The notes: generated by a model not told the origin, from the sequence alone. Numbered from the stretch's first letter, positions 9,607 to 18,989 are shown. The stretch: 64,000 nt of DNA from Achromobacter xylosoxidans (GCF_014490035.1 NZ_CP061008.1:806001-870000), one strand, 5' to 3'. Numbers and translations are program-made.

Positions 9607-10602
9607 TTAGAACCAGATGCGCACGCCGGCCAGGATCGCGCGTTCGGAACGGCTTTCTCCGGCTTCGCTGGCGTAGCTTGCGGTCTTGCCGAACTTGCGT
9701 CCGAACGACACGCCGACATAAGGCGCGAACTCGCGCGTGACTTCGTAGCGCAGCCGCAAGGAGAACGAGGCGTCGGACAGTCCGGAACCCACGCCGCGCG
9801 CTTCGTCATTCTTGCCGTACAAGCTGGCTTCGATCTCGGGCGTGAGGATCAGGCGCTGGGTAAGCAGCAGATCGTATTCCGCCTTCAGCGCCAACGCGGT
9901 CCTGCCGGATCCGCCGACATAGCCGGTGATCTCGGTTTCGATGCCATAGGGCGCCACGCCCTGCACGCCGAACGCGGCCCAGTTGCGTTTCGGACCCGTG
10001 CCGAAATCGCGCCGCGCACCCAGCTGCAGATCCCAGAACGGAGAGATCGTGTGGCTCCAGAAGGCCTCGATCTTGGCGTCCGTGCTGCCGTTCAGCCGAT
10101 CGCCTTCGCTCTTGATCCAGAGCTTGTTCAGGTCGCGGCCGATCCAGAATTGGCCGTCCCATTGCAGGCTGGTTTGTTCGTTGCGGTCGTAGGCGACGCC
10201 GAGCTTGTCGAACAGCAGGTGGCTGGTGACGACGTTGTCCATCATGTGCGGATGGATGCGATAGGCGGCGTAGCGCTGCTCCGTGCTGCCGTCGCTGGAG
10301 GGCAGCGAACCCACCGGCGGGCCTTTGGGCGGGGCTTCGTCCATGCCGGGCATGGCGCTGTGATCCATGCCGGGCATCGAGCTGTGGTCCATACCCGGCA
10401 TCGTGCTGTGATCCATGCTCTGCTTCGCGGCTGGCGCCTGGCTTTGCATCGATCCATGATCCATGCCTTGCATCGAACCATGGTCCATGCCGCTCATGGT
10501 TCCCGCCGGCGTCTGCGCCACGGCCAGTCCGGATGCGGCGGAAAGAAGGGCGGCGCCCGCGACGAGCCCGGGCCAGTGCTTTCTGGAAGTCGTTGTTCTC
10601 AT
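9607..10602 (-). CDS. copB: Outer-membrane copper resistance protein CopB
   Basis: A 331-residue protein with a signal peptide (ends near AVAQ, residue 30), then a Met/His-rich segment with repeated MDHGSM/MDHSxM units (about residues 38-85) and a C-terminal domain of amphipathic strands ending in VRIWF, typical of an outer-membrane barrel. The Met/His repeats bind copper in this family; the barrel is thought to sequester or move copper at the outer membrane. The ATG at 10602 has a strong AGGAGGA site 5 bases upstream and starts 8 bp after the copA stop, so both are co-expressed. Confidence 0.93.
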   Translation of the reverse strand: MRTTTSRKHWPGLVAGAALLSAASGLAVAQTPAGTMSGMDHGSMQGMDHGSMQSQAPAAKQSMDHSTMPGMDHSSMPGMDHSAMPGMDEAPPKGPPVGSLPSSDGSTEQRYAAYRIHPHMMDNVVTSHLLFDKLGVAYDRNEQTSLQWDGQFWIGRDLNKLWIKSEGDRLNGSTDAKIEAFWSHTISPFWDLQLGARRDFGTGPKRNWAAFGVQGVAPYGIETEITGYVGGSGRTALALKAEYDLLLTQRLILTPEIEASLYGKNDEARGVGSGLSDASFSLRLRYEVTREFAPYVGVSFGRKFGKTASYASEAGESRSERAILAGVRIWF

Positions 10603-10610
10603 TATTCCTC

Positions 10611-12413
10611 CTATTCCACGACGACCGCGCGGAACATGCCGGCCTCCATGTGGAACAGCAAGTGGCAGTGATAGGCCCAGTTGCCGCGCGCGTCCGCGCT
10701 GACGCGGTAACTGAGGCGCTGCGCCGGGTTCAGGCTGATCGTGTGCTTGCGCACCTGGAAATTGCCATCGGCGGATTCGAGGTCGCTCCACAAGCCATGC
10801 AGGTGGATGGGGTGCGTCATCATGGTGTCGTTGACCAGCACGAAGCGCACGCGCTCGCCGTACTTGAGCACGATGGGCTTGGCTTCGGTGAACTTCAGTC
10901 CGTTGAACGACCACATGTAGCGGTCCATGTTGCCGGTCAGGTGCAGCTCGATCTCGCGGGTCGGCGGGCGGTTGTCGGCGGGTTCGACCATGGAGTGCAG
11001 GTCCGCATAGGTCAGCACGCGGCGGCCGTTGTTGCGCAGGCCCACGCCGGGATCGTCCAGCCGGGTCGAAACGATGTCGGGCACCATGGAGTTGGCGGGA
11101 CTGTATTCGGCGGGGTAGGGGTGCTTGACCTCGACCATGCCGCCTTCGTTGCCGCCCGCGCCATGGTCCATGCCTGCCATGGAGCCGTGATTCATGCCGC
11201 CCTGGGCGCCATGGTTCATCGCGCCCTGTGCGCCGTGGTCCATGCCGCCGGCCTGCGACCCGCCCATGTCCATGCCGGGCATGTCGTGCGCCATGCCCAT
11301 GTCCATCATGGTCAGCACCTGCACCGGATCCAGCGCCGGGATCTCGGCCTGCATGCCTTCGCGCGGCGCCAGCGTGCCGCGGGCATAGCCGGAGCGGTCC
11401 ATGGCCTGCGAGAAGATCGTGTAGGCGCGCTCGTCTTGAGGTTCGACGATGACGTCATAGGTCTCGGCCACCGCGATGCGGAATTCTTCCACTTCCACCG
11501 GGCGCACGGCCAGGCCGTCGGCGGCCACCACCGTCATCTTCAGGCCGGGGATGCGCACGTCGAAGTAGGTCATGGCAGACCCGTTGATGAAGCGCAGGCG
11601 GATCCGTTCGCCCGGACGGAACAGGCCGGTCCAGTTGCCGGCTGGCGACTTGCCGTTGGTGAGGAAGGTGTAGGTCGCGCCCGAGACGTCGGCCAGGTCG
11701 GTCTGGTTCATGCGCATCTTCTGCCACATGAGCCGTTCGTTCAGCGCGTTCTTCCAGCCGGATTTCTCGGCGTCGTCCATCAGGCTGCCGACCGTGGGCT
11801 GGATGTAGTTGTAGTAGTCGGGCATCACCTTGAGCTTGCGGAACACGCTCATGGGGTCCTCGTCGGTCCAGTCGGACAGCAGGACGACGTAATCGCGGTC
11901 CGCGCGTACCGGGTCCGGGCGCTTGGGATCGATGACGATGGCGCCGTACAGTCCCGTCTGCTCCTGGAAGCCGGAATGGCTGTGATACCAGTACGTGCCG
12001 CTCTGGCCCACGTCGAACTGGTAGGTGAAGGTTTCGCCTGGCGCGATGCCGGGAAAGCTCAGGCCGGGCACGCCGTCCATGCCGGTGGGCAGGATGATGC
12101 CGTGCCAGTGGATCGAGGTATCTTCGCGCAGGCGGTTGGTGACGCGCAGCGTGACGCGGTCGCCTTCGCGCCAGCGCAGCGTGGGCGCGGGCAGCATGCC
12201 GTTGACCGTGGTTGCGATGCGGGGAGCGCCAGTGAAATTGGCGGGGCTCTCGCCGATCTCCAGGTTGAACTCGGTGCCCGACAGCACGCTCTGCCGGGCG
12301 GCGCCGGACTGCGCCCATGAGGACGGACTCCACAGACCCATGCCGGCCAGCGCGCCGCCCGTGGCCAGGCCCTGCACAAACCGGCGGCGCGGATTCGAAA
12401 CTGCTCTACTCAT
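10611..12413 (-). CDS. copA: Periplasmic multicopper oxidase CopA (PcoA type)
   Basis: A 600-residue laccase-like oxidase that oxidises Cu(I) in the periplasm. A twin-arginine signal (RRRFVQG, residues 9-15) indicates Tat export as a folded protein. Copper ligand motifs are HWHG (102-105), YHSHSGFQEQ (143-152), HPIHLHG (534-540) and HCHLLFHMEAGM (582-593), enough for the T1 and trinuclear centres. A Met/His-rich insert with MDHG, MNHG and GMDMGG units lies at about 370-420, as in copper-resistance oxidases. It is the middle gene of cupredoxin-copA-copB. Confidence 0.95.
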   Translation of the reverse strand: MSRAVSNPRRRFVQGLATGGALAGMGLWSPSSWAQSGAARQSVLSGTEFNLEIGESPANFTGAPRIATTVNGMLPAPTLRWREGDRVTLRVTNRLREDTSIHWHGIILPTGMDGVPGLSFPGIAPGETFTYQFDVGQSGTYWYHSHSGFQEQTGLYGAIVIDPKRPDPVRADRDYVVLLSDWTDEDPMSVFRKLKVMPDYYNYIQPTVGSLMDDAEKSGWKNALNERLMWQKMRMNQTDLADVSGATYTFLTNGKSPAGNWTGLFRPGERIRLRFINGSAMTYFDVRIPGLKMTVVAADGLAVRPVEVEEFRIAVAETYDVIVEPQDERAYTIFSQAMDRSGYARGTLAPREGMQAEIPALDPVQVLTMMDMGMAHDMPGMDMGGSQAGGMDHGAQGAMNHGAQGGMNHGSMAGMDHGAGGNEGGMVEVKHPYPAEYSPANSMVPDIVSTRLDDPGVGLRNNGRRVLTYADLHSMVEPADNRPPTREIELHLTGNMDRYMWSFNGLKFTEAKPIVLKYGERVRFVLVNDTMMTHPIHLHGLWSDLESADGNFQVRKHTISLNPAQRLSYRVSADARGNWAYHCHLLFHMEAGMFRAVVVE

Positions 12414-12455
12414 GCTCTATCTCCCCGGTAGCCGGACCGGCATCCCGGCTGTGGA

Positions 12456-12947
12456 TTACTTGACGGAAACCGCGCCCTTCATGCCGGCGGGATAGTGTCC
12501 GGGTTCGAGGCAGGCGAAGGCGACGGTGCCCGCCTTGTCGAAGGTCCAGACGATGTCGCCGGCCTTGCCCGCTTCCAGCGACACGGAGTTCGGTTCCTCG
12601 TGGCGCATGCCCGGATCCTTGAGCATCATCTGGTAGTGGCTGTTCAGGTCCGCCGTGGTGCCCAGCACCATTTCGTGGCGGATCTTGCCGGAATTGCTGA
12701 CCTTGAAACGGATGGTCTCGCCTGCCTTGACGTCGATCTTGTCCGGCGTGAAGCGCATCGCATCCGTCATGTCGACCACGATCGTGCGCGAGACCTTGGC
12801 GGGGTTGCCGGGCTTGCCGATGGGGGCTGCGGCTTCATGGCCGCCGCCGTGGCCCGCGCCGTGGCCGGGGGCAGCCATGGCGCCGAAGGAAAGCAAAAGG
12901 GCGCCCGCGGCGACGGCGCCCTGCGCGAGTTTCACCAGTTTCTTCAT
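12456..12947 (-). CDS. Periplasmic cupredoxin-like copper-binding protein
   Basis: A 163-residue exported blue-copper-fold protein. It has a signal peptide to about residue 25, a short His/Gly-rich stretch (HGAGHGGGHE), then a plastocyanin/azurin-like domain. Likely type-1 ligands are the His in RHEMVLG and the Cys, His and Met in ACLEPGHYPAGM near the C-terminus. It resembles CopI-like proteins of copper tolerance loci. It starts the three-gene cop transcript and lies 78 bp downstream of copS, with a CopR-like box at the copS 3' end. Confidence 0.9.
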   Translation of the reverse strand: MKKLVKLAQGAVAAGALLLSFGAMAAPGHGAGHGGGHEAAAPIGKPGNPAKVSRTIVVDMTDAMRFTPDKIDVKAGETIRFKVSNSGKIRHEMVLGTTADLNSHYQMMLKDPGMRHEEPNSVSLEAGKAGDIVWTFDKAGTVAFACLEPGHYPAGMKGAVSVK

Positions 12948-12985
12948 GCGTATCCTCTAGACTCGAATTGGGGGTAGGAGGCGCC

Positions 12986-12991
12986 ACTTTA
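12986..12991 (-). promoter_or_regulatory. Putative -10 hexamer of the cupredoxin-copAB transcript
   Basis: TAAAGT on the minus strand, 39 bp before the cupredoxin ATG. It is 35 bp from the proximal edge of the CopR-like box at 13026, the same spacing as in front of ccmA. Confidence 0.45.
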
Positions 12992-13025
12992 GTGACGCGC
13001 TCCACACCGCAACCTGTCGGGAGGA

Positions 13026-13040
13026 TTACTTTCCTGTAAT
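13026..13040 (-). promoter_or_regulatory. CopR-like box upstream of the cupredoxin gene, inside the copS 3' end
   Basis: TTACT-TTCC-TGTAAT, followed by GTTCG. It overlaps the last codons and the TAA stop of copS. It matches the ccm box at 9490 in 19 of 20 bases over the extended element. The cupredoxin ATG is 79 bp away. Confidence 0.6.
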
Positions 13041-14408
13041 GTTCGGCGTCCGGGACAGCGTGAAGCCGACCTCGGTGCCCTGGCCGCCGCAACGGGCGAA
13101 CGCGTTGCCGCCGTGCATGCGGGCAATGGCGCGGACGATGGCCAGGCCCAGGCCGTGCCCGTCGGCGCGCCGGCTGCGGGCATCGTCGCCCCGGTAGAAG
13201 CGGTCGAAGATGCGCGGCAGCGCCTCCGCTGCGATCGGCGCGCCGGGGTTCCTGACCCTGATTTCGATCTCGTCCTGCCGGGTGATGCAATAGAGGTCGA
13301 TGCCGCGTCCGTGGGGCGTGGCGCGGATGGCGTTGCTGAGCAGGTTGGCGATGGCGCGCCGCAACAACCGCGGGTTGGCCATCAGGGTGGCGGCGCCGTG
13401 CGCGGTCAGGGAAACGCCGGCTTCGTCCAGCGCGGCCTCGTAGTATTCGGCCACGCGGGCGACCTCCCGGCGCACGTCCACTTCCTGCAGGTCCCCCGCC
13501 GGTTCGCCGCCGTCGGCGCGGGCCAGGAACAGCATGTCGTTGACCAGCGCCTTCAGCCCTTCCAGTTCCTCCAGGTTGGACTCCAGCACCTCGCGCAGCT
13601 CCTGCTCGGAACGCGGGGACGACAGGATGACCTCGGCGCCGCTGATCAGCGTGGCCAGGGGCGTGCGCAGTTCGTGCGCCACGTCGGCGTTGAAGCCTTC
13701 CATCTGCTGGTAGGCCGTTTGCACCCGGCCCAGCATGCCGTTGAAGGTATGGGTAAATTCGCGCAGCTCGCGGTCTATGCCCTGTTCCGGCAGGCGCACG
13801 GCAAGATTGTCCGGCTGGATCCGGGCGGCCTGCTGCGACAGGCGGCGGATGGGCGACAGCGAGCGCCGCACGGCCCACGCCGACAGCACCAGCGTGGCGC
13901 CGACCCAGATGGCGCAGATCAGGACCAGCGCGGTGGCAAAGGCATACAGGAACTGCGTGCCGGGACGCAGGTTCACGGCCACGGTGAGCTCGGCGCCAGG
14001 CAGCAGCGTGCCTTCCAGCGGCACGCGCAGTCCGCGCATGTTCCAGCCGTCCTGGGAGTGCAGCCTGATCTCGCGGCCGGATAGGGGCCGTACGTCCACG
14101 GGCGGCGCGTCGCCGTAGAACACGCTGCCGTCGGCGAGCGTGATCCAGGTCTTGAGGTTGCCGTGACCGACCATGATGTTGTCCAGGGCGCCGCGCAGAT
14201 CCTGCATCTGCGCCAGCGTGGCCTGCATGCCGATGAGGTGGTTGATGAGCTCCAGCTTGCCCGCCACCTCGGTGATCTCCTGGCGCTGCACCTCGCGCTT
14301 CAAGGCCCAGAACAAGGTGTAGCCGGCGACGCTGGACACCACCAGCGCAATGACGCCGAGCAGCAGCGTGAGCCGGATTTCCATGGACGCGATGCGCGGC
14401 AGCTTCAT
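13026..14408 (-). CDS. copS: Copper/heavy-metal sensor histidine kinase
   Basis: A 460-residue membrane sensor kinase. Membrane segments at about 14-34 and 157-180 flank a periplasmic sensing domain; a HAMP linker follows ([17 protein letters not shown]). The phosphoacceptor is His245 ([12 protein letters not shown]), and the ATPase domain ends with the GHGLGLAIV box. The family is the CusS/CopS/IrlS heavy-metal type. It overlaps copR by 4 bp. Copper as the signal is inferred from the neighbouring cop genes. Confidence 0.9.
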   Translation of the reverse strand: MKLPRIASMEIRLTLLLGVIALVVSSVAGYTLFWALKREVQRQEITEVAGKLELINHLIGMQATLAQMQDLRGALDNIMVGHGNLKTWITLADGSVFYGDAPPVDVRPLSGREIRLHSQDGWNMRGLRVPLEGTLLPGAELTVAVNLRPGTQFLYAFATALVLICAIWVGATLVLSAWAVRRSLSPIRRLSQQAARIQPDNLAVRLPEQGIDRELREFTHTFNGMLGRVQTAYQQMEGFNADVAHELRTPLATLISGAEVILSSPRSEQELREVLESNLEELEGLKALVNDMLFLARADGGEPAGDLQEVDVRREVARVAEYYEAALDEAGVSLTAHGAATLMANPRLLRRAIANLLSNAIRATPHGRGIDLYCITRQDEIEIRVRNPGAPIAAEALPRIFDRFYRGDDARSRRADGHGLGLAIVRAIARMHGGNAFARCGGQGTEVGFTLSRTPNITGK

Positions 14409-15079
14409 TTTTCACGCAGCTCCAGCACGTAGCCCATGCCGCGCACGGTATGCAGCAGCTTGGTCTCGAACGGATCGTCGATCTTTGCCCGCAGGCGCCG
14501 CACGGCGACTTCAATGACGTTGGTGTCGCTGTCGAAGTTCATGTCCCATACCTGTTCGGCCAGCACGGTACGGGACAGCACCTGGCCATGGCGGCGCAGC
14601 ATCAGCGTCAGCAGCGTGAATTCCTTGGCGGTCAGGTCCAGGCGCATGCCGCCTCTTTGCGCCTTGCGTCGCGCCAGGTCCATCTCCAGGTCGGCAAGCC
14701 TGAGCAGCGTCGATTCCTGCCCGCGGCCGCGGCGCAACAGGGCCTGGATCCGCGCCAGCAGCTCGGAAAAGGCGAAGGGCTTGACGAGGTAGTCGTCCGC
14801 ACCGCCCTCCAGGCCGCGCACGCGGTCTTCCACCTTGTCGCGTGCGGTCAGCATCAGGACCGGCGTTTCCTTGTGCTTGCGCAGGTCCGCCAGCACGCCG
14901 AAACCGTCGACGCCCGGCAGCATCACGTCCAGCACCACCACGTCGTAGTCGCCTTCGATGGCGGCATGCCGTCCGTCGACGCCGTCGCGGGCGATGTCGA
15001 CCACGTAGTTGTGCTCGGTCAATCCTTTGCGGACGTAGTCCGCCAGCTTTCTTTCATCTTCGATCAAGAGGATACGCAT
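14405..15079 (-). CDS. copR: Copper/heavy-metal response regulator, OmpR family
   Basis: A 224-residue response regulator. The receiver has acidic residues at 7-9 (IEDE), phosphoacceptor Asp51 (VVLDVMLPG) and Lys100 (LVKPF). The C-terminal winged helix (about 130-224) ends with RRLRAKIDD...TVRGMGYVL, typical of the OmpR/CusR group. The ATG at 15079 gives the canonical MRILLIEDE start; longer in-frame readings upstream are not coding. It is the likely activator of the cop and ccm boxes. Confidence 0.92.
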   Translation of the reverse strand: MRILLIEDERKLADYVRKGLTEHNYVVDIARDGVDGRHAAIEGDYDVVVLDVMLPGVDGFGVLADLRKHKETPVLMLTARDKVEDRVRGLEGGADDYLVKPFAFSELLARIQALLRRGRGQESTLLRLADLEMDLARRKAQRGGMRLDLTAKEFTLLTLMLRRHGQVLSRTVLAEQVWDMNFDSDTNVIEVAVRRLRAKIDDPFETKLLHTVRGMGYVLELREK

Positions 15080-15105
15080 GGGGCGCCTCGCTTTCCTTGC
15101 ATAAA

Positions 15106-15133
15106 TGTAATGAGTCGGTCCGGCTTCTGTAAT
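15106..15133 (-). promoter_or_regulatory. Tandem ATTACA half-sites upstream of copR
   Basis: Two ATTACA sequences on the minus strand (15133-15128 and 15111-15106) are spaced 22 bp, two helical turns, in the leader of copR. They share the half-site of the CopR-like boxes and suggest autoregulation, although the arrangement is a direct repeat rather than the dyad seen at 9490 and 13026. The rest of the 286-bp gap to 15365 shows nothing I recognise. Confidence 0.4.
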
Positions 15134-15365
15134 TGCCGACTGCGTAGAGTTCAGCGGGTCAGCCAAGTTCCCGCTTGGCGGCGCTGAAATGCAAGGAACG
15201 ATCCGTGAGTGCTCGAAAATCTTTCTCGAAGAGCTTGGCAACGGCCAACGATGAAATTGCCGTTGCCGCGCATTATGCATCCTGCGCGCCAAAATGTGCA
15301 TGGCGATATGCGCGGACGCCTGCCGGCGGGGCTGGTCCGTCCAGGATCTGAACAGGCGTTCCGCG

Positions 15366-16508
15366 ATGAAGATCCTGTACACCAATTTCCATCGCGGCGA
15401 CGGCGGCGGGCACACCACGTATGTGCTGTCGCTGGCCCGCGCGCTGCGCGGCGCGCACGATATCGTCGTGGCGGCGCCGCCAGGCAGCCGGTTGTTCAAC
15501 GCGGCCTTGGCCATGCCAGGCGTGCGGGCCGAAGCGCTGGATTTCCGCGGCGGCCTGCTGGCCGCCCTGCCCAATGCGCGCCGCCTGCGGCGGCTGCTGG
15601 TGCAGGAGCGTTTCGACATCGCGCACGTCAACGGCTCTGCCGACCACCGCGTGTGCATGCTGGCGGGCTTGGGTCTGGGAGCGGACAGCCCCGCGGTGGT
15701 GTACACGCAGCACAACGACCGGACCGCCAGCAGCTTGGGCACGATGCTGCGCGCCCGGCTGGCGACGGACCGCGTCATCTGCGTGTGCGAGCACACGCGC
15801 CGCAAGCTGGCGGGCAGCGCATTCGGGCGCTGCGGCCTGCGCACCGTGCGCAACGGCGTGGACGTGGAGCGGTTCAGGCCGCCCTCGCCGCAAGCGGTGG
15901 ATGAAGCCCGCCGCCGTTGGCTGCCGGCCGCGCATGTTGGCCGCCTGGTGGTCGGCAGCAATGCAGGCACCGCGGACTACAAGCGTTGGCCGGACATGGT
16001 CGAGGCGGTGTCCTTGCTGCCTGCCCAGTTGCGCGCGCGCATCGTCGTCATGATCGCCGGCGAGCCGCCCGGTGAACATCAGCGCCGGCGGGTGCGCGAA
16101 CTGGGCATGGAGGATCAAGTGATCTTCGCAGGCCTGCTGGACGACGTGCGGTCCTTCGTGGCCGCGCTGGACGTGGGCTTTGTGCTGTCCTCGGAGATGG
16201 AGACCATCTCGTTCGCGTGCCGGGAGATGATGGCCATGGGCGTGCCGGTCGTCGTCAGCAATGCCGGCGGGCTGGCCGAGAACGTGCATGCGGGGCTGGA
16301 CGGCTGGGTGGTTCCGGCGCGCGCGCCCGAGGCCGTGGCAGGCGTGCTGCGCGAGATCCTGGCGCAACCGCAGCTATTGGGTCCCATGGGGCGCGCGGCG
16401 CGGGAGAAAGCCCTGCGGGACTTCGCCCTGTCGCGCTTCGTGGCGGACACGCACGCGGTCTACCTCGAGGCGCGGGCGCAGGCCCAGCGTCCGTTGCGGC
16501 TGGCGTGA
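15366..16508 (+). CDS. Glycosyltransferase family 4 protein
   Basis: A 380-residue GT-B glycosyltransferase. The N-terminal donor-independent half begins [20 protein letters not shown] with the glycine-rich loop of family 4, and the C-terminal half carries [13 protein letters not shown], the [20 protein letters not shown] segment (family EX7E region) and a final helix. Substrate is unknown; cell-envelope polysaccharide synthesis is the usual role. It stands alone and points away from copR. The ATG at 15366 begins the recognisable domain; an in-frame start at 15294 is less likely. Confidence 0.85.
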   Translation: MKILYTNFHRGDGGGHTTYVLSLARALRGAHDIVVAAPPGSRLFNAALAMPGVRAEALDFRGGLLAALPNARRLRRLLVQERFDIAHVNGSADHRVCMLAGLGLGADSPAVVYTQHNDRTASSLGTMLRARLATDRVICVCEHTRRKLAGSAFGRCGLRTVRNGVDVERFRPPSPQAVDEARRRWLPAAHVGRLVVGSNAGTADYKRWPDMVEAVSLLPAQLRARIVVMIAGEPPGEHQRRRVRELGMEDQVIFAGLLDDVRSFVAALDVGFVLSSEMETISFACREMMAMGVPVVVSNAGGLAENVHAGLDGWVVPARAPEAVAGVLREILAQPQLLGPMGRAAREKALRDFALSRFVADTHAVYLEARAQAQRPLRLA

Positions 16509-16534
16509 ATGGCAACGGACCCCGGCTCACGGCC

Positions 16535-16657
16535 TCAGACCATCGCTTTGCCGCTACGCCTGGCCGCGCGGATGTCCTGCCATAGCGTCACGCACAGCAG
16601 CGCCAGGATGAGGGCGGAAATGGCCGGCCACACCAGAAAATAGAACGTCAACCACAT
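16535..16657 (-). CDS. Small transporter-associated membrane protein (40 aa)
   Basis: A 40-residue protein beginning MWLTFYFLVWPAISALIL, with one membrane helix (about 4-25) and a basic C-terminus (DIRAARRSGK). The ATG at 16657 has an AAGGAGA ribosome site 7 bases upstream. It starts 28 bp after the stop of the symporter gene and reads in the same direction. Small single-helix proteins of this kind often accompany sodium:solute symporters and are annotated as a putative transporter small subunit. Confidence 0.8.
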   Translation of the reverse strand: MWLTFYFLVWPAISALILALLCVTLWQDIRAARRSGKAMV

Positions 16658-16685
16658 ATCGGTCTCCTTGTTGCGGGATGGATGC

Positions 16686-18377
16686 TCAGCCTTGGGCTGG
16701 CTGGACTTCGGGGCGTTGCACGGCAGGGGCGGACAGGGCGTCCTGCGCTTCCTGGAAGGAAGTCACGCGGTCGGCCAGCAGGCTGAAATCGAAGCGTTGC
16801 TGGTTGCGCAGGCTGAGGCCGGCGCAGACCGTGGCGCTGACGCCGTAGGCGGTCAGCGAGCCCATCAGGACGATGTATTCGCGCAAAGTGCCCACGAACA
16901 GGGGCAGCATGACCAGCATGCCCAGGGCGCCCACGGCGAGCGCCGCGGTGCGGCCGAAGAACCCGAAGGTCATGAGGCCCAGCACCACGCCGCCGCCGAT
17001 GGCCGAGCAGATCTCGAAGAACACGGCGACGGCGCCGGTGATGGGCAGCAATTCAAAGCGCACGACGGTGAACAGGACTACGGCGCTGAGCACGGCGCTG
17101 ACGAAGGCGCGGTTGTCGACGCGGTCCCAGTAGAAGCTGGCGATGACGGGGAACACGATGGCGCCCCACAGCGCGCCGACGAACACCAGCATGACCAGGA
17201 TATCCAGGCGCAGGCTGGCGAAGATCACGCCCACCATCGTGGCGACGATCATGGTGATACGGCCCCACCACAGCATGCGGCGCGGATCGGGGCGGCCGCC
17301 AGCCAGGTTCTTGGCGTACACATCGGTCATGACGATGGCCGACAGCGCGGCCAGGTCGGAGTCGGCGGTCGAAGACAGCGAGCCCACCACCAGCAGGAAG
17401 AACAGCGCGATGCCGAAGGGCGGCAGATAGGTCGACGCCATCTGCGGGATGATGTTGTTCATGTCGCCGTTGGCGGGTTCCAGGCCGACGAAGAGCGCCA
17501 ACAGACCCAGCATGCCCAATCCGATCACGACGGCGCCATATCCCGCCGTGGCCGTCAGGAAGGTGGGCTTGATCAAGTCTTCGCGTACCGCGAACAGGCG
17601 CTGCGCGATGGTCTGGTTGCCGATGGCGTAGGCCAGCACGGCCACGAAGTAGGGCGCGCCCTGTTCCAGGATGGCGCGGGTGGAATAGAAGTCCGCCTGG
17701 TCGGCGCTCAGCCGCCACATGTTGGCCGACAGCACGTCGGGTCCGCCCGCGTTGAAGAAGATGAGCGGGATGATGACGACCGCCGCGATGATCATGGCGG
17801 CCAGTTGCGCGAAGTCCGTCATCACCGAGGTGCGGAATCCCGACCACAGCGTGTAGGACAGCACGCCCAGGCCGGCGATGAGCACGCCCTGGATGAAGCT
17901 GAGCGGACTCAGGATCGAAACCAGCGCGCCGGCCGCGGTGAAGTTCACCATCAGGCTGATGCAGCTGCCGACGATGTTCGACACCGCCATGATCATCTGG
18001 CTGGAGGTGCCGTGGCGCGCGTGTATGACCTCGGCCAGCGTATGGGCCTTGGGCGCCAGCTTGCGGAAGCGCTTGCCGAAGGGATAGATGAAGAGAATCA
18101 TCAGCGCGCCCCAGAAGCCATAATGCAGCGGGCCGGACAGGCCGTATTTGTAGCCCGAGGTGGCGCTGGCGTAGAACGACGCGGCCCAGATCCAGGTGGC
18201 GATCATGCTGGCGGTGGACAGGCCGAAGCCGACCGCATTGTTCGACACCATGTAGCCGTCTACGTTCTCGTTCTTCTGGCTGATCAGCAGCGACATGAGG
18301 AAGGTCACCCCATAGAACCCCACCAGCAACAGGATGGCTGTGGTGGCGGATAGCTGAAAGAATTCTGTTTCTTGCAT
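16686..18377 (-). CDS. Sodium:solute symporter (SSS family)
   Basis: A 563-residue permease with about 13-14 hydrophobic segments. The family regions WIWAASFYASATSGYKYG (near residue 63) and GSLSSTADSDLAALSAIVMTD (near residue 331), with the serine and aspartate residues of the sodium site, are visible. Transported solute cannot be read from sequence. The divergent cytosine-deaminase-like gene makes a nitrogenous compound (for example a pyrimidine or urea-type solute) a guess. A partner small protein follows. Confidence 0.88.
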   Translation of the reverse strand: MQETEFFQLSATTAILLLVGFYGVTFLMSLLISQKNENVDGYMVSNNAVGFGLSTASMIATWIWAASFYASATSGYKYGLSGPLHYGFWGALMILFIYPFGKRFRKLAPKAHTLAEVIHARHGTSSQMIMAVSNIVGSCISLMVNFTAAGALVSILSPLSFIQGVLIAGLGVLSYTLWSGFRTSVMTDFAQLAAMIIAAVVIIPLIFFNAGGPDVLSANMWRLSADQADFYSTRAILEQGAPYFVAVLAYAIGNQTIAQRLFAVREDLIKPTFLTATAGYGAVVIGLGMLGLLALFVGLEPANGDMNNIIPQMASTYLPPFGIALFFLLVVGSLSSTADSDLAALSAIVMTDVYAKNLAGGRPDPRRMLWWGRITMIVATMVGVIFASLRLDILVMLVFVGALWGAIVFPVIASFYWDRVDNRAFVSAVLSAVVLFTVVRFELLPITGAVAVFFEICSAIGGGVVLGLMTFGFFGRTAALAVGALGMLVMLPLFVGTLREYIVLMGSLTAYGVSATVCAGLSLRNQQRFDFSLLADRVTSFQEAQDALSAPAVQRPEVQPAQG

Positions 18378-18408
18378 CGTCTTCGTCCTTTCTCCTTGAC
18401 AGCGTGTT

Positions 18409-18425
18409 CATGACGGACAGTCATG
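18409..18425. promoter_or_regulatory. Dyad upstream of the symporter gene
   Basis: CATGAC-GGACA-GTCATG, perfect 6-bp arms with a 5-base spacer, 32 bp before the symporter ATG. It looks like an operator. The 612-bp divergent gap (18378-18989) otherwise holds no open frame, RNA or element I can recognise apart from the dyad at 18936. Confidence 0.35.
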
Positions 18426-18935
18426 GCTGCATGAAGGCCGTTTCCGCGGGATGCGATGGGCGGCAAACCCCTGTGACGCAGCCGAAACACCAGGCGAGCG
18501 GCCGTAGGCGCGATCGCATGCCTGCCCGGCGCGGACGTGATTGGACACGCCCTCGGACGGACAGCAATAAGGCACACCGTATAGGTGTCTTGCTGCCGCA
18601 TAGCGCAGAACGCTGGTTGCTTTTTTACGTTGCCCGATGCGGCGAGCGATGGTCCTGCCTGGTAAGCAGGAGTTTTGTTCCGCAGCCTTTACGGCTGGGT
18701 ATGGGTGTTTCGGCGTTACACGCCGGGCCGCTGTGCGCGGCCGTGTGATGGATGCTTCCAGCGATGTGCATCGTCTGGCTGCATGCGTAATGAACTACAA
18801 CAGGCGCAAAGTATAGGGACATACCCCGCGCTAGTCCAGCATGCGTCCATCAGGTGTGCATGCGCGGGTATCGCGATTCGCATTGACGGGTATCGCAACA
18901 CTTAATTGGCCGCGGCGCGAGTCCTCCGATAAGGT

Positions 18936-18960
18936 GTACGCAAGCCCGGGCCATGCGTAC
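18936..18960. promoter_or_regulatory. Dyad upstream of the amidohydrolase gene
   Basis: GTACGCA and TGCGTAC, perfect 7-bp arms separated by 11 bases, ending 29 bp before the amidohydrolase ATG. It could be an operator or a leader hairpin. Confidence 0.4.
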
Positions 18961-18989
18961 GGCATGGCCGCGCAAGACCGAGACGACAC

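Noticed and set aside
12430..12450. AGCCGG...CCGGCT hairpin between the cupredoxin and copA genes, considered as a terminator
   Set aside because: Only six base pairs, no T-run, and the flanking genes appear co-transcribed.
18600..18900. Possible insertion-sequence or phage remnant in the long gap
   Set aside because: No transposase-like frame, no terminal inverted repeats and no target duplication were seen.
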